Assembly (NCBI GenBank): GCA_947579605.1
Contig: OX388311.1
Coordinates: 24,988,951 to 25,052,950, forward strand
Length of the DNA: 64,000 nucleotides
Reading direction: 5' to 3'
DNA from: Athripsodes cinereus
Taxonomy: Eukaryota > Arthropoda > Insecta > Trichoptera > Leptoceridae
Shown piece after piece: positions 20,228 to 29,274 of the stretch (position 1 is its first letter; each line of letters begins with the position of its first letter). Below the pieces are notes generated by a model. It searched no databases. It was given only the letters and a program-made list of their open reading frames with translations, and was not told where the DNA came from. The position numbers and the translations under genes were made by a program.

Positions 20228-20760
20228 ATGTATAAACAACAATCATCATCATCATCATCGCCCTCAACGCTTCTTTCGGGAGCACAGGGCAGAAATCAGC
20301 CTCCTCCATTCAGAGCGTCTCTGCGCCAATTGCGTCACCACTTTCCACGACATTCCCTGCGCTCTGATATCGTTGTCATAGGAACGGTGTATTGTGAAAG
20401 AGGGACGCCCGGGCCGACGGAACCCCTGCGGACGGAAGAACAGTGCTCTTTGTGGCCAACTATCATTAGGCATTCTCAAAACATGTCCCAGCCAGGACCA
20501 TCGTCTCTCCTGTATTACGGAGATTACAGGTCTCTGTTAGGTGCGCCGGCGCACAGCATCATTTTTAACATGTTCATACCATCTGACATCCAAAATCCTT
20601 CTAAACACTTGTTTTCAAAGCTTAGTATCTTCCGGTCTTGAGCCTTCGTTAAGTGCCAAGACTCACAGCCATATAGAAGGATTGGGATGATGCACGCATT
20701 GAACAAGCGAAATTTTGTCCTGATGTCCAGACGCCTTCCAAACTTTGTTCATGCTATTGC
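20228..20760 (-). pseudogene. LINE family D, C-terminal fragment
   Basis: The minus strand reads 'FGRRLDIRTKFRLFNACIIP', 'ILLYGCESWHLTKAQD' and 'ILSFENKCL'. After one frameshift near 20590 it continues 'RRILDVRWYEHVKNDAV', 'RRWSWLGHVLRMPNDSWPQ', 'GRPSFTIHRSYDNDI' and 'LAQRRSEWRRLISALCSRKK'. This is the classic tail of LINE endonuclease-reverse transcriptases after the thumb. It ends near an ATC/GAT triplet run at 20238-20253 that acts as a tail. The reverse transcriptase part is absent. Confidence 0.8.
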
Positions 20761-20764
20761 AATA

Positions 20765-20999
20765 TAAACAACAAGCAATCTAATTATTCATTATAATATA
20801 AAATAATTCGCGATAACCATCAAAATAATTGTTAAGTCTTAAAACTTTAGATTTTTCCAATAGGTTAGATTGTTCTCACCGTGCCAAAAAGAATTATTTA
20901 TTTTTATTGGGTGCTATCTATCATCGCCGAATTTAAAATATTAAATGAGTGGTTTCGGTGATAAGTGAATAAATAACAATTTGTCCATACTAAATAATA
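20765..20999. other. Upstream flank or 5' UTR of the jockey-like LINE
   Basis: No border could be fixed here. The 5' end of the LINE must lie between about 20760 and 21045. Confidence 0.4.
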
Positions 21000-21045
21000 A
21001 GGTTTATTTGTTCTACCGACTGACACCGCTTATTTTACATTAGAG

Positions 21046-21795
21046 ATGGCATCAAATAGTAAAGCTGATTTACCTACTAAAATGAACTCAAAAAATTATT
21101 TTTCTTCCTCAAGTGATTCTATTAAGAAATTAACCAATCTTGTGATGGATCCTAATTACAAATTCAACAAAGATCAAATAGCTAAAATAATTTCCATAGC
21201 AAATGATTTAATGACAAGTAATGGACACGCTGCTACGTACATGGCTCATATAGAAGGTGAAAATAAGTGTATGAAGGACATGCTGGCATCAAGATGTGAG
21301 GATCAATCACCTAAAAATGTAGCTTCTTTGATTTATGAAACGATTGATGAAATAGAAGAACGAAGATTGTGCGAGAAGAATGTCATTGTGTTTAACGTTC
21401 CTGAGAGTAACTCCGCTATGTCTTTTAACGGGATGCAGGAGGACACTGGTGCTGTTGCTGATATATTGAAAGAAATTGATGAATCGAATAACCTAAAAGT
21501 AGCTAAGGTATATCGGTTAGGTACAAGGAAACCAGACAAGGTTAGACCAATCAAGATTGAGTTCTCCAGTAAGGAACAGGCAAGTCAAGTCGTCTTTAAT
21601 AGCAGAAAGGTGTTGAATAGAGGTATAAAGATTAAGTATGATCTTACTCAGCGACAGAGACATGAGCTTGCACAATTATGGAAGGAAGTAGAATCCAGAA
21701 GAAATAATGGAGAAATCAACTTAACGGTGCGATGGGTTAATTCTAAACCCAAGATAGTACAGACACACAACAGATCTCACGATGCAAAAAACTAA
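21046..21795 (+). CDS. Jockey-like LINE ORF1: RNA-binding protein, 249 aa
   Basis: An ORF1-type nucleic-acid-binding protein that would package element RNA. Residues about 110-180 contain an RRM-like core of the L1/CR1 ORF1 type ('KNVIVFNVPESN', 'VAKVYRLGTRKPDKVRPIKI', 'EFSSKEQASQVVF'). The C-terminal basic stretch 'LTQRQRHELAQLWKEVESR' follows. The N-terminal 80 residues are serine/lysine-rich and less structured; no zinc knuckles are seen. The start is the first ATG after a short leader. The stop at 21793 directly follows an A AAA AAC heptamer, which gives access to ORF2 in the -1 frame. Confidence 0.83.
   Translation: MASNSKADLPTKMNSKNYFSSSSDSIKKLTNLVMDPNYKFNKDQIAKIISIANDLMTSNGHAATYMAHIEGENKCMKDMLASRCEDQSPKNVASLIYETIDEIEERRLCEKNVIVFNVPESNSAMSFNGMQEDTGAVADILKEIDESNNLKVAKVYRLGTRKPDKVRPIKIEFSSKEQASQVVFNSRKVLNRGIKIKYDLTQRQRHELAQLWKEVESRRNNGEINLTVRWVNSKPKIVQTHNRSHDAKN
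21786..21792 (+). promoter_or_regulatory. Candidate -1 ribosomal frameshift site, A AAA AAC
   Basis: The ORF1 codons GCA AAA AAC TAA place the heptamer A AAA AAC in the exact phase of the X XXY YYZ slippery consensus, one codon before the stop. A -1 slip continues with CTA ACA TAC in the ORF2 frame. That frame is open from 21747 and has no ATG before the endonuclease motifs begin. No strong downstream pseudoknot was recognised by eye, so efficiency is unknown. Confidence 0.6.
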
Positions 21796-24698
21796 CATAC
21801 TCATTAAAATGCTATTATCAAAATATTAGAGGAGTAAGAACAAAATTGACTGATTTTAAAACTAGTTTACATACTTTGCTTCATCAAGTTTTTATGTTGT
21901 CAGAAACCTGGTTGGATAATAATATTAATACATCTGAGCTTGGATTTGTAAATTTTGATGTATACAGACAGGATAGAAATGAATGTACAAGCAACAAGAA
22001 GAGAGGTGGTGGTGTATTAATCGCAGTCAGTAACCAGATAAAATCAAGGAGGATCAATATCGGCGGTAATTCTTTAGAGCAAGTTTTCGTTCAAGTGGGA
22101 TCACCTTCGACAGGAGCTATTTTTGGATGCGTGTATATTCCTCCAGATGCTGAGACTGAGAAATATGAGCAACATGCTAGGGATGTCGAACAACTCAATA
22201 ATAGGTATCCGAAATCTAAAGTGATAATTATAGGTGATTATAACTTGCCTAACATCAGATGGTCTGTAAATGAGTGCGATAGTGAGGAGAGACTATTTGA
22301 AGCTGGAGATCTTATTCAGAGTCGTGAAGTGGATGGTACTACTGTTTGTTTAAACGAGTGTCCTAAATCAAGAAGTATACTGGATATGACACATTTCTTG
22401 GGTTTAATGCAAAAAAATTATGTTGTTAATAGTAATAACAAAATTTTAGATTTAGTTTTCACAAATTGTTCTAAAGTAGAAGTTACACAGGCAGATGAAT
22501 TGCTTTTATCTGCCGACAAACACCATCCCCCTTTAAATGTTAATATTGTTCCCAACTTCCAATTACAGAAACCAGCATGTACTACGAAGTTATTAAATTT
22601 TCACAGGGCTGACTATGACTCAATCAATCAGTTTTTACATTCATCTCACTGGTCTTTTTTGTATGGCGATTTGAGTTTGCATCGCAAGTTAGATATTTTT
22701 TATGAGTATTTGAATGCAGCTATTGAACTATTCGTGCCGACTGTAACTTTCAAACCTAATGATTTTCCTGCATGGTTTAACAGCGAATTAAAAGCAATGA
22801 TATATGAAAAAAAGAGTTGCCATGCTAAATACAAAAGAACAAAATGTATGGAGGATTACCAGAGATTCTCTTCGCTTAGGAATTCATGTAGGATTCTTTC
22901 TAGAAAATGCTATCAGGAATATATTACTCAGGTAGAGAATGAAGTGTTTAGTGATGCTAGATATTTTTGGAAATTCGCAAAATCTCAAAGTCGTAAAGAT
23001 GATCGCATTCCAGACTCAATGGTTTATAATGGTGTCCATAGCACTAATGATATTGAGATGGTTAATTTGTTTGAGCAGTTTTTTAAGAGTGTTTATGTCA
23101 CGAATGATGAGGATGATCATATTCCAGATATATTGAATTCAGAATCAGTCAATTTGTGCGATTGTGTCATAGAATACCCATTTGTTAAAAAAGAATTGGA
23201 AAAACTTAATATTAAAAAACCAACAGGACCAGATGGTATACCTAACATGTTTTTGAGACAGTGCTCTTCTTCTATATCTTATCCATTATATGTACTGTTT
23301 AGAGAATCTCTGAAAAAAGGCTGTTTCCCGGAACGATGGAAGGAGAGTTACATCATTCCTATATTTAAGAAGGGAGATAAATCTAACATTATAAATTATA
23401 GACCCATTTGTATTTTGTCCGCAATACCTAAATTTTTTGAATCGATTGTCTTACACTATATCACCCCTCATTTGGAAGGATTGATTAATCAGGCTCAGCA
23501 TGGATTTGTTAAGGGAAGGTCGACTTTGACTAATCTAATGATATACGAAGAACATCTCATGAGGGCCTTTGCTGAGAAATCTCAGGTGGACACTGTTTAC
23601 ACTGATTTCAGCAAGGCCTTCGACCGCGTTCCACATGATATACTGTTGAGCAAATTGAGAATGCTGGGTGTGTGTGGTAATTTGCATGAATGGATTTCTA
23701 GCTATCTATGTGAGAGGAGACTTGTGGTGCGCAAGGATACAACGAAAGGCAATGGGTTCATTGCTACAAGTGGAGTTCCGCAAGGTAGTCACTTGGGACC
23801 ACTTCTTTTTCTCCTTTTCGTAAATGATATTTGTTCCATATTTGAAAACGTCAACTATCTGTTATTTGCAGATGATCTTAAAATATTTAAACAGATAAAC
23901 AGTTTACACGATTGTCAGGTATTGCAGGGTAATCTGAAGAGTTTGGGAACTTGGTGTGAGCTTAACAGGCTGTTTTTAAATATTGAAAAATGTCAGGTTG
24001 TTACATTTACAAAAAAGAAAAATCCATTAAAATTTGATTATGAATTGGGGGACAGTGTCTTACAGCGCGTTGATGCCATACGGGACTTGGGAATTATCTT
24101 CGATCACCATTTAACTTTTATTCCGCATATAGAGGATATCACTAGCAGGGGAATGAGAATGTTGGGATTTGTACTCAGAACAGCCAGAGATTTTGTGTCC
24201 ATACCTGCAATTAAAACTATGTTCGTATCCTTAGTCAGGAGTCAGGTAGAGTATAACTCCCCTATATGGTCTCCTTACTACGCGGTCCACTCTAAGAATA
24301 TTGAAAGAATACAGCGCAAATTTCTTAGACACGTCAACTATCTAATGCAAATTCCTGTTGAGGAAATTGATTACTCTTGTTTATTGTCGCTTTTGAATAT
24401 GAACACTCTCTGTGATAGGCGTGTGATTTCTGATTTGATTTTGTTATTTAAGATTGTGAGAGGACTGTTCAATTGCTTTGAGTTGAGCGGGATGATCTCA
24501 TACCATGTTCCGACAAGGGTCACTCGCCAAGCAATAACTTTTCATAGTGACGTGGTGGATACCAACTATGCATATAATTCGCCTTTGAATAGAATTCATA
24601 GATTGGGAAACATTTACGGACACTTGTCGGATGTTTTCGCGGATTCCCTGTTTGAGTTCAGGCAGAGAATGGCGGAGAATTTTAAAGCCGTAATATAA
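21792..24698 (+). CDS. Jockey-like LINE ORF2: AP endonuclease plus reverse transcriptase
   Basis: Entered either by -1 frameshift from ORF1 (about 968 residues after the slip) or by reinitiation. The first in-frame ATG, near 21892, would cut into the endonuclease. Domains: AP endonuclease 'CYYQNIRGVRTK', 'LSETWLD', 'KRGGGVLIAV', 'IIIGDYNLPNIRW' and the terminal 'SADKHHPPL'. Reverse transcriptase: 'NYRPICILSAIPKFFESIV', 'QHGFVKGRSTLTNL', 'VYTDFSKAFDRVPHD', 'SGVPQGSHLGPLLFLLFVND', with active site FADD at 23865-23876. C-terminal region: 'EYNSPIWSPYYAVHSKNIER'. FADD in place of YADD is normal in the jockey group. The aspartate of the usual SDH endonuclease motif is displaced (ADKHH). No stops interrupt the frame. 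Confidence 0.9.
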   Translation, partial: LTYSLKCYYQNIRGVRTKLTDFKTSLHTLLHQVFMLSETWLDNNINTSELGFVNFDVYRQDRNECTSNKKRGGGVLIAVSNQIKSRRINIGGNSLEQVFVQVGSPSTGAIFGCVYIPPDAETEKYEQHARDVEQLNNRYPKSKVIIIGDYNLPNIRWSVNECDSEERLFEAGDLIQSREVDGTTVCLNECPKSRSILDMTHFLGLMQKNYVVNSNNKILDLVFTNCSKVEVTQADELLLSADKHHPPLNVNIVPNFQLQKPACTTKLLNFHRADYDSINQFLHSSHWSFLYGDLSLHRKLDIFYEYLNAAIELFVPTVTFKPNDFPAWFNSELKAMIYEKKSCHAKYKRTKCMEDYQRFSSLRNSCRILSRKCYQEYITQVENEVFSDARYFWKFAKSQSRKDDRIPDSMVYNGVHSTNDIEMVNLFEQFFKSVYVTNDEDDHIPDILNSESVNLCDCVIEYPFVKKELEKLNIKKPTGPDGIPNMFLRQCSSSISYPLYVLFRESLKKGCFPERWKESYIIPIFKKGDKSNIINYRPICILSAIPKFFESIVLHYITPHLEGLINQAQHGFVKGRSTLTNLMIYEEHLMRAFAEKSQVDTVYTDFSKAFDRVPHDILLSKLRMLGVCGNLHEWISSYLCERRLVVRKDTTKGNGFIATSGVPQGSHLGPLLFLLFVNDICSIFENVNYLLFADDLKIFKQINSLHDCQVLQGNLKSLGTWCELNRLFLNIEKCQVVTFTKKKNPLKFDYELGDSVLQRVDAIRDLGIIFDHHLTFIPHIEDITSRGMRMLGFVLRTARDFVSIPAIKTMFVSLVRSQVEYNSPIWSPYYAVHSKNIERIQRKFLRHVNYLMQIPVEEIDYSCLLSLLNMNTLCDRRVISDLILLFKIVRGLFNCFELSGMISYHVPTRVTRQAITFHSDVVDTNYAYNSPLNRIHRLGNIYGHLSDVFADSLFEFRQRMAENFKAVI

Positions 24699-24739
24699 AT
24701 ACTTTGTCCTTTTTTACCTACCCTTCCCATTTGGTTAAT

Positions 24740-25270
24740 CTTGTCTTTGTGTTGTAATTTGACATGATACGATATGTTTTGGTTTTGATTTGTAATTTTA
24801 TATGATGCAATGTGTTTTGTTTTTATTTTATGATTTGATATGATGTAGTATGTTATAATTTTATTTTATTTTATAATTTGATATGATACGGTGTATTTTT
24901 ATTTTTTTTTATTTTATAATTTTATGTGGTGTGCTGTAAATTTATTTTATGGTTTGATATGATTCAATATGTTTTATTTTTATTTTATGATTTGACATGA
25001 TGAATGTGCTGTAATTTTATTCTATAATTTGACATGACAGTGTGTTTTATTTTTATTTTGAAATTCGATGTGATGCAGTGTATTGTAACTTTATTTTATG
25101 GTTGGATATGATACAGTTTTTTTTTTATGATTTGACATGATGCTGTTGATATGTTGTAATTTTATTGTGTGGTTTATGTGACACAATGTGTTTAATTTTT
25201 ATTTTTATAATTTGAAGTGATGCAGTATATTTTGTTTTTGTTTTGATTTTAATTTGATACGATGGTGGTG
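24740..25270 (+). repeat. Degenerate tandem repeats in the LINE 3' UTR
   Basis: Units of roughly 45-70 bp repeat the theme 'TTTTATGATTTGATATGATG' then 'CAGTGTGTTTTATTTTTATT'. The phrase GATATGAT/GACATGAT recurs about ten times with drift. Tandem repeats in LINE 3' UTRs can arise by template slippage during reverse transcription. Confidence 0.7.
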
Positions 25271-25357
25271 TTGTACAATTGTTGCTTATAACTATGTATT
25301 AAAGGCGTAAGCCGTATGTATTATTATAAATAAATAAATAAATAAATAAATATGTCA

Positions 25358-25621
25358 ATGTGTCAACGCAAGACCGTGTGAGAAACACCATAATCCGGGA
25401 GATATGTGAGGTCCAGGATGTTGTTAGATGGGGAAGACAACGCCGAAGATTTTGGTACGAACACGATCCTAAATATTGTTCTACATGAACTACCTGATGG
25501 ACGACGCCTACCAGGAAGACCCCCTAAACGATGGAAGGACAGCTGGGCCTCCACATCGCAAGAGGACCCTCCTGCATGAACAGACCTCTGGGTCTAATGA
25601 AAGATTAAGAAGAAGAAGAAG
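25358..25621 (+). pseudogene. LINE C-terminal fragment inserted at the jockey-like LINE tail
   Basis: The frame pieces 'VLHELPDGRRLPGRPPKRWK' and 'DSWASTSQEDPPA' belong to the tail of a LINE endonuclease-reverse transcriptase related to the 20.2-kb fragment. The copy ends in AAGAAGAAGAAGAAG (25605-25620). It is flanked by the direct repeat AAATATGTCA at 25348-25357 and 25622-25631. The left repeat is partly the tail of the preceding LINE, so this insertion is the younger of the two. Confidence 0.78.
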
Positions 25622-25631
25622 AAATATGTCA

Positions 25632-26185
25632 TACATAATATTTCAAAGACTCCTGCGTTTAACATACACTCTAAAACTAAAAAAGGGACTTTTATCCTCA
25701 ACTACCGTAAAATTGTTCTGAATAAATTTAGTTAAAAATTAGTGGAGTTTCTGTCCCGTGTTTCCGTAAAAAACATTATAAGGAAATTTGATACATGGAT
25801 AATTCATATTATGCTAATGTTTAGTCTTAAGAGTAGGTACCTACTTTTAACGAATGATAGTATAAAAAAAAAAGATATACTGCATATACTGGTATCTAGA
25901 TCCGACTAGAATACAACGATTACAGAATTATAACACAAGTAATTTTCTCCTTTTTGAAACAGTAACTTTGATCTGTTGAGTTAACGTAAAATTAATATTG
26001 TTTTAATCACAAAAGCATAATGAAACACAGTATTATTATTGTTGTTGTTATTAGTGTTACTTATGTAGCAGGTATTAGTTTGGTTTTAGCTTTCCTGAAG
26101 GAAAATACTTTGCATTGCAAAGTGAATGGATATACCTTTATAACCCTCTTAAGACAACAGGATATCTATTGTAAAATAATATATA
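25632..26185. other. AT-rich DNA, nothing recognised
   Basis: No repeat border or coding frame was identified. Confidence 0.45.
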
Positions 26186-26189
26186 AAAT

Positions 26190-26462
26190 TCTCGTGTCAC
26201 GGTTTTTGTCTTCATACTCCTCCGAAACGGCTGGACCGATTTTGATGAAATTTTGTGTGCATACCTATCGGGTAGATCTGATTTTTTTTGGACAATTTTT
26301 TTTTTTGGACATTTTTTTTTTATGTTAATGCATTTGAAAATACATACAGCCCTAAATTTTCACCTTTCTACTATCAACTCCTATATTTTAATAGCGATAT
26401 TAGTAATTTAGAAATAATGTATATCGCAAAACAACGTTTGCCGGGTCAACTTGTATACTCGT
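26190..26462 (+). repeat. Interspersed repeat with 'AACGGCTGGACCGATTTTGA' core
   Basis: The core 'AACGGCTGGACCGATTTTGA' 'TGAAATTTTGTGTGCATA' and the end 'ACGTTTGCCGGGTCAACTTG' are phrases I recognise from abundant insect interspersed repeats, possibly Helitron-like or RTE/SINE-derived. No coding sequence, and class not resolved. Confidence 0.5.
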
Positions 26463-26464
26463 AT

Positions 26465-26895
26465 TATATTATTATTATTATTCTAGAGAAAATATTTCTA
26501 CGGCAGTGTGAGACAACTATTATATATTTAATAAAATTTGATGTTTATTTGGGTAAAAATAATAAGTAAGTTTAATTTTATTTTAGTCCTGCAAGAGTTA
26601 AAAGTAGTAGAAGCAATTTGTATGAAGAGGTAACAATAACAAGACCAATGTTTAAACAGCTGCTGAAAATGTTCTCTATGTTTTGGAGTATTCAATGAAC
26701 AACGAACTAAGTTGTTGTATACAAAGTGTATCTATTTACCTACAATACATACACAGCGGTGATTCTAGCTTTTGCTGGGCCCCTGGAAAAACAAATTTTG
26801 CATAGGCTCGAACAAAAAAAAAATGCAGGACCCCTGACCATGTTATCCTAATACAGATTTTATGTAGGAATATTTAGAAGTTTAAGTTATGATAA
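26465..26895. other. AT-rich DNA, nothing recognised
   Basis: No coding frame or repeat was seen. Confidence 0.4.
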
Positions 26896-26897
26896 TA

Positions 26898-27156
26898 CAC
26901 TGAGAAAAATACTCAAAACGAATCATTGGTACGGTACTATCAGATTAGGACCAGAGATCGTACAAACGATTCATTGGTAGAAATCTATAATATTAACTCT
27001 TCGCAAAGAAATCATTGGTAAATTTACCATCAACTAGTTTGCGAAGAGTTAATATTATAGATTCGTACTAATGAATCGTTTGTACGATCTCTGGTCCTAA
27101 TCTGATAGTACGTACCAATGATTCGTTGTGAAATTTCGTTAGTATTTTTCTCAGTG
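26898..27156. mobile_element. Foldback MITE with TA target duplication
   Basis: The 259-bp element is an almost complete palindrome. CACTGAGAAAAATAC at the left end is repeated inverted at the right, and inner arms pair over most of their length (GAACGATTCATTGG- and GCGAAGAGTTAATATTATAG-type blocks). TA at 26896-26897 and 27157-27158 fits a Tc1/mariner-type target. No coding capacity. Confidence 0.78.
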
Positions 27157-27229
27157 TATAATTATAAAAATGAATTCAATCTGTAAAAAGCCATATTCAA
27201 ATATATTTTCTCAAAATATTGTCATGATG

Positions 27230-27425
27230 TTGATATAATGAAAACAAAATTGTTTTTGGTTTCACTACGATTTATTTGTTAAATAAGTTACCAGGTTTCG
27301 ACCTATGGGGTCATTGTCAATGTAGACAATATTGTAGACAATGACCTCATAGGTCAAAACCTGGTAACTTATTTAACAAATAAATCGTAGTAAAACCAAA
27401 AACAATTTTGTTTTCATTATATCAA
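27230..27425. mobile_element. Foldback MITE, 196 bp
   Basis: TTGATATAATGAAAACAAAA at the left and its inverse at the right begin arms of about 90 bp with only a few mismatches. The loop contains GTAGACAAT twice. The arms carry 'CCAGGTTTCGACCTATG', a phrase type that recurs in insect MITEs and at 63.0 kb. No clear target duplication was fixed. Confidence 0.72.
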
Positions 27426-27429
27426 TATA

Positions 27430-28915
27430 ATGGAGTTTTACAAAATCAACGTCGACTCAATCAATATTGTCATAATATTAAAAATTAAATAGGTATTATA
27501 AAGGTCTCCAGCGCGGGATTCCGGGCGGTTGTCCCTGATTGTCGCCTTAAGTACCGTTACTATGCTGTAGATACGAACTACCTCTGGGAATATAGGTATG
27601 TAGGTATAGTACAGATAACTCATACTTCCAAGCAAACAAGGTATAGTAGTAGTAGGTATAGTATATTGGTATGAATGTATCTAGTCGTTTATTGTGTTTT
27701 GAAACTATCACGTTATAGAGTAAAGTGTTTACAGGAAAATTGAAATCAGGATTGCAAATTGGACCGATATTCACTCTCATGTAATACCTACTCTATATAA
27801 ACTTACATTATATTATATTGAAACATATTTTCCATGGTAAATTCAATAGTATTAAACAGAGTTTAGATTTATTTAAAAATTATTGATTAAGCAGGTATTT
27901 TAGAAATTGGTTTCTCACTCTTTTCGAAACATCAACAGATGACTAAATACACAGTTCTCTTAATGTATTAAATATTTAGTGAAGAAAAAATAATTATTAA
28001 CGATTAAATAATTACACATCTCGGTGCATCCATTGGTTGAATATCGATGTATTTGTGCGTACACGTAATACGAAAAGATTAACTAATACATTGACATAGT
28101 GCGAAGTCTCGTGAGAAAGTCTATACTAACTTAGCACTAAAATAAATAAAAATAAAGAACAACATATTATTATTAAAAGACGGCGTGATAGTAGGTAAGT
28201 AATGACTCGAAGAATTTAATACTTGGAATTTTTCACGTCACGTCTCCGAAGAATAAACAGTTTTGGTTTATTTAATTTTCCGACAGGATCTCAGCACGCA
28301 CGAGACCCAATTTCCCTCGGCTTTGCTTTTTTTACACATTATATAATGTAGGTATACGCAGAGTAATATGTCTCTTTTATTTCACACACTGAATATATGT
28401 GGAACATGGGACTTAGAGAACTGCCTCTAAAAGAGTATTGTAGATACATACAGAATAAAGAAGAAGTAAAATACAATCGAATATCTATACATGGTACCTA
28501 CCCTATACGTAAAATATTTTAAGACACAATTTCTGTATTGCTTCTGTTATACCCATGTCATCCTTAACAAAATAAAAAAAATACCTTTCTTCTTTTGAAC
28601 CATCTCCAAAAATGTATTCATTTAATTGGACACATTCTGTTGAAAGGCAAATTATATTTGTAGACTCGTCACGTGTCCAGATTCTAGTAAAATAATTTGA
28701 CATCATCAAGAGATGAAGGTAAAAAGAATTAATGATATTCAGAGAAATGGTTAGCAACGATGATAATATTTGAATTCGAGAATGAAATGTGAAACTTGTA
28801 TAAATGAAAGATGTAATCTTAAACATTTACATAATATACAGATATTTTGGTCTATTGCTGAACATAATCCTCCCCATATATTTTCTCCAGACATCATAAT
28901 GTTAAATTTTGAATT
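27430..28915. other. AT-rich DNA, nothing recognised
   Basis: A 50-bp GC-richer island at 27505-27550 and a minus-strand chance frame of 107 codons (28503-28826) show no recognisable motif. Confidence 0.4.
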
Positions 28916-28919
28916 TTAA

Positions 28920-29271
28920 ATTTTGAGAGATTTTATATGATGTTATTAATTTTATTTTTCATGAGTCATTGTATTGTTTTTATTGCTTATTGTTTTATTG
29001 TTTAATCCTGCGATTATTGCTTTGTGAGCATTATTCTATTAATTTTGTTAACATGACTCTATTCTATTGTAATTGTTGTTTGTTGATTTTATCTATTGCT
29101 TATTTATTGCTTATTGGTGCTTCTGTGTTTGGTTATGTATGTTTTGTAGAGCACATAAGGGTAATATAGAGATCTACACTGGTTTGCTTATTGCTAAATA
29201 TGTTGTAGACCATTATATTTTTTGTATCAAATGTATGTATCCTGTAAAATTGAAATAAATAAATAAATAAA
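28920..29271 (+). repeat. Probable LINE 3' end with AAATA tail
   Basis: T-rich sequence with repeated TTATTGCTTATTG phrases ends in 'CCTGTAAAATTGAAATAAAT' and AATAAATAAATAAAA. It resembles the 3' UTR plus tail of the jockey-group LINEs in this window. No coding part is visible. Confidence 0.45.
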
Positions 29272-29274
29272 ACT

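Larger units (their letters stand above)
21000..25351 (+). mobile_element. Near-intact jockey/CR1-group LINE with two ORFs
   Basis: The element has ORF1 (21046-21795), ORF2 open in the -1 frame from the same region to 24698, and a long 3' UTR of degenerate tandem repeats. It ends in the hairpin GGCGTAAGCC (25304-25313) and an AAATA-type tail (25327-25350). Neither frame contains an internal stop. The 5' border is estimated; no target duplication was found at the left. The right flank was later altered by another insertion at 25358. Confidence 0.87.

Noticed and set aside
28503..28826. 107-codon minus frame
   Set aside because: Hydrophobic AT-driven composition without motif. Treated as random.
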